Shown one piece after another: positions 62,159 through 64,000 of a stretch of DNA of 64,000 nt (the stretch's first letter is position 1; each line of letters begins with the position of its first letter). Position numbers and translations under genes: made by a program. The DNA is from an uncultured Clostridia bacterium (GTDB lineage: Bacteria; Bacillota; Clostridia; Lachnospirales; Cellulosilyticaceae). The DNA is taken from NCBI GenBank assembly GCA_937921505.1, contig CAKZUB010000064.1:1-64000 (forward strand), in the 5' to 3' direction. The notes beneath the pieces are model-generated. The model saw only the letters and a program-made list of their open reading frames with translations, did not search any database and had not been told where the DNA came from.

Positions 62159-62764
62159 TTATTTCTTAATGATTAGCTTGGATTCTGTTCCTTCTATAAG
62201 CCTTTTTATATTCGCCTTATGTCTATAAAAAGTAATGCCTGTTACTGCTGCACCTAATACCATAGCCTCTATCCCGTAAGGTTGTCCACTATAGAAGGCA
62301 ATAAGAATGAGTGGAATAGATGCTGTTAACACAAGTGAACTAATAGATACGATCTTAGTAAAGGCAAAAGTTATGAGAAATAGTATTCCAGCTATTAAAA
62401 ATATGTTGAAATCCAAAGCTATAAGCATACCTACAGTAGTCGCGATACCTTTGCCTCCCTTGAATTTAAAAAACAAGGGATAGCTGTGACCTAGTATAGC
62501 TCCAATTCCACTATAGAGGCCAATTAAAAGATCCTCGTTTGGAAATAACATCCTAGCTATTATTACCGCACATATTGCTTTAAGGGCATCTATTAAAAAA
62601 ACAATCATTCCTGCTTTTTTACCTAAAACTCTTGCCGCATTAGTTGTTCCTGGGTTCCCACTTCCATGCTGAGTAATATCAATCCCTTTGATTTTCCCAT
62701 ATAGGATAGCCGACTGTATTCCTCCTAAAAGATAACCTATTGCGAATGATACTATCTTGTACAT
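62159..62764 (-). CDS. plsY: Glycerol-3-phosphate acyltransferase PlsY
   Basis: The 201-residue membrane enzyme acylates glycerol 3-phosphate using acyl-phosphate. It has the family motifs GSGNPGTTNAARVLGKKAG and GHSYPLFFKFKGGKGIATTVG, which bind phosphate and acyl-phosphate, and five hydrophobic segments. It lies 2 bases after der and ahead of gpsA. Confidence 0.95.
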   Translation of the reverse strand: MYKIVSFAIGYLLGGIQSAILYGKIKGIDITQHGSGNPGTTNAARVLGKKAGMIVFLIDALKAICAVIIARMLFPNEDLLIGLYSGIGAILGHSYPLFFKFKGGKGIATTVGMLIALDFNIFLIAGILFLITFAFTKIVSISSLVLTASIPLILIAFYSGQPYGIEAMVLGAAVTGITFYRHKANIKRLIEGTESKLIIKK

Positions 62765-62766
62765 AT

Positions 62767-64000
62767 TTATTCTTTCCCCCCTTTTTCTCTAATAATAAAT
62801 CTTAAAGGAGTTCCTTTAAACCCAAATGCTTCTCTCATCTGATTTTCAATGTATCTTTGATAAGAAAAGTGCATCAATTCTTTGTCATTAACAAATATAA
62901 CAAACGTTGGCGGTTTGACACTTACTTGTGTCATATAATATATTTTTAATGGTTTTCCCTTATCACTTGGCGGCTGATTCATAGCCATTGCTTCATAAAG
63001 AACATCATTTAATACCCCTGTACTAATACGACGTGTTTGATTTTGGGCAATAGTATAAATCATCTCAAATACTTTTGGAATTCTTTGCCCTGTTTTCGCA
63101 GATATAAACATACAAGGGGCATACTGCATATAAGCAAGTGTATTCGTAATATTTTTCAAATATTTATTCATCGTTTTATCATCTTTATCTATATCATCCC
63201 ACTTATTAACAACTACAATACAACCTTTACCTGCTTCATGTGCCATCCCTGCAATTTTAGTATCTTGTTCTGTAATCCCTTCATTAGCATCAATCATTAT
63301 AAGAACAATATCAGCTCTTTCTATTGAAGAAATAGTACGTATAATACTATATTTCTCTATAGACTCTTTAATTTTGCTTTTTCGTCTTAGTCCTGCTGTA
63401 TCGATGAGGACATATTTTTGTTCACTCACAATAACTTCTGTATCGACTGAATCTCTTGTTGTCCCGGCAATATCACTGACTATTACACGTTCTTCTCCTA
63501 CTATTTTATTAACAAGTGATGATTTACCTACATTAGGTTTTCCAATAATGGCTACTTTTATTTTTTCATCATCTTCATCTTGTGATTGCCCAGTATCAAA
63601 ATGTGCCACTATTTCATCTAACATATCTCCTAAGTTAAGTGCTTGTCCAGATGAAATAGGCACGGGATCTCCAAGTCCTAAATTATAAAACTCATACATG
63701 CCAACAGATTGTGTCACAATATCATCTACTTTATTAACAACAAGTACAACAGGCTTTTTAGCTTTTCTAAGCATATTGGCAACATGCATATCTGAATCTG
63801 TAAGGCCTGTCTTAACATCTACTAGAAATAAAATAACGTCTGCTGATTCTATCGCAGCCTCAGCTTGTCTTCGCATCTGGCTTAAAAGAATGTCTGTTGT
63901 TTCAGGTTCAATTCCACCTGTGTCAATTAAGGTGAAACGATGGTTAAGCCATTCTACTTCCCCGTATATTCTGTCTCTTGTCACACCTGGCGTATCATCT
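62767..64000 (-). CDS. der: GTPase Der (EngA), N-terminus outside window
   Basis: Der is a double-GTPase ribosome-assembly factor. Visible are the end of the first GTPase domain ([23 protein letters not shown]), the second domain ([29 protein letters not shown]) and the C-terminal KH-like domain ([41 protein letters not shown]). The frame is open through base 64000, so the first P-loop (about 30 residues) is missing from the window. It heads the der-plsY-gpsA run. Confidence 0.95.
   Translation of the reverse strand, partial: DDTPGVTRDRIYGEVEWLNHRFTLIDTGGIEPETTDILLSQMRRQAEAAIESADVILFLVDVKTGLTDSDMHVANMLRKAKKPVVLVVNKVDDIVTQSVGMYEFYNLGLGDPVPISSGQALNLGDMLDEIVAHFDTGQSQDEDDEKIKVAIIGKPNVGKSSLVNKIVGEERVIVSDIAGTTRDSVDTEVIVSEQKYVLIDTAGLRRKSKIKESIEKYSIIRTISSIERADIVLIMIDANEGITEQDTKIAGMAHEAGKGCIVVVNKWDDIDKDDKTMNKYLKNITNTLAYMQYAPCMFISAKTGQRIPKVFEMIYTIAQNQTRRISTGVLNDVLYEAMAMNQPPSDKGKPLKIYYMTQVSVKPPTFVIFVNDKELMHFSYQRYIENQMREAFGFKGTPLRFIIREKGGKE

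Overview
The window reads as a chromosomal stretch of a low-GC, endospore-forming Gram-positive bacterium of the class Clostridia, probably in or near the Lachnospiraceae/Cellulosilyticum group. The class follows from spoIVA, the divIVA-sepF-ylmH cell-division cluster, lspA-rluD-pyrR-uraA synteny with a PyrR attenuator, scpA-scpB with D-Ala-D-Ala carboxypeptidases, and a biotin-dependent Na+ pump operon. The genus is an inference from gene content only. Nearly everything is on the minus strand; the only convincing plus-strand genes are a methyltransferase and a YprB-type exonuclease at 32.6-34.8 kb. I see no rRNA, tRNA or CRISPR array.

Region 1 (1-7.3 kb) is accessory DNA: a possible insertion-sequence end that cuts a small ORF, small membrane proteins, a PLD nuclease-helicase-DUF3427 protein translationally coupled to a NUDIX hydrolase, a small membrane protein carrying the signature helix of the Na+-pump beta subunit, a MazG-like pyrophosphohydrolase, and two exported proteins.

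Region 2 (7.4-27.9 kb) is a compact, AT-rich defence island in three modules. Module A holds a HEPN protein, a DUF262 protein, an N6-adenine methyltransferase and a type IIG-like restriction-methylation enzyme. Module B is a tight four-gene operon: a zinc-finger protein of 566 aa, a coiled-coil protein with a degenerate P-loop (675 aa), an unknown protein (358 aa) and a 1765-aa DEAH helicase with a DUF1998-type C-terminus. Its order and sizes recall the Druantia type I set DruB-DruC-DruD-DruE, but no DruA (DUF4338) gene is visible. Module C is a single GTPase-like P-loop protein. Diverged copies of one noncoding repeat lie just 3' of each module and of the preceding lipoprotein gene. Gene fragments with stop codons flank the island.

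Region 3 (28-34.8 kb) holds a MarR/NmrA pair with a palindromic operator, methylglyoxal synthase, a UvrD helicase with an inserted DnaQ exonuclease domain, and the two plus-strand genes.

Region 4 (34.8-43.5 kb) has the operon rpiR-aroH-cmk-ispH-cheR and then a five-gene carboxyltransferase/Na+-pump operon. The latter combines a 12S-type CoA carboxyltransferase, a gamma subunit, a biotin carrier, a beta Na+ pump and a 5S-type oxaloacetate/pyruvate carboxyltransferase, so it could couple decarboxylation or transcarboxylation to Na+ export.

Region 5 (43.5-64 kb) is housekeeping: scpAB, two D-Ala-D-Ala carboxypeptidases (one bracketed by ~90-bp inverted repeats), rluB-type pseudouridine synthase, mnmM, xerD-type recombinase, uraA, pyrR with its attenuator, rluD, lspA, aroB, divIVA, ylmH, sepF, yggS, an HlyD-like protein, spoIVA, a possible plus-strand small RNA, gpsA, plsY and a der gene that runs off the window.
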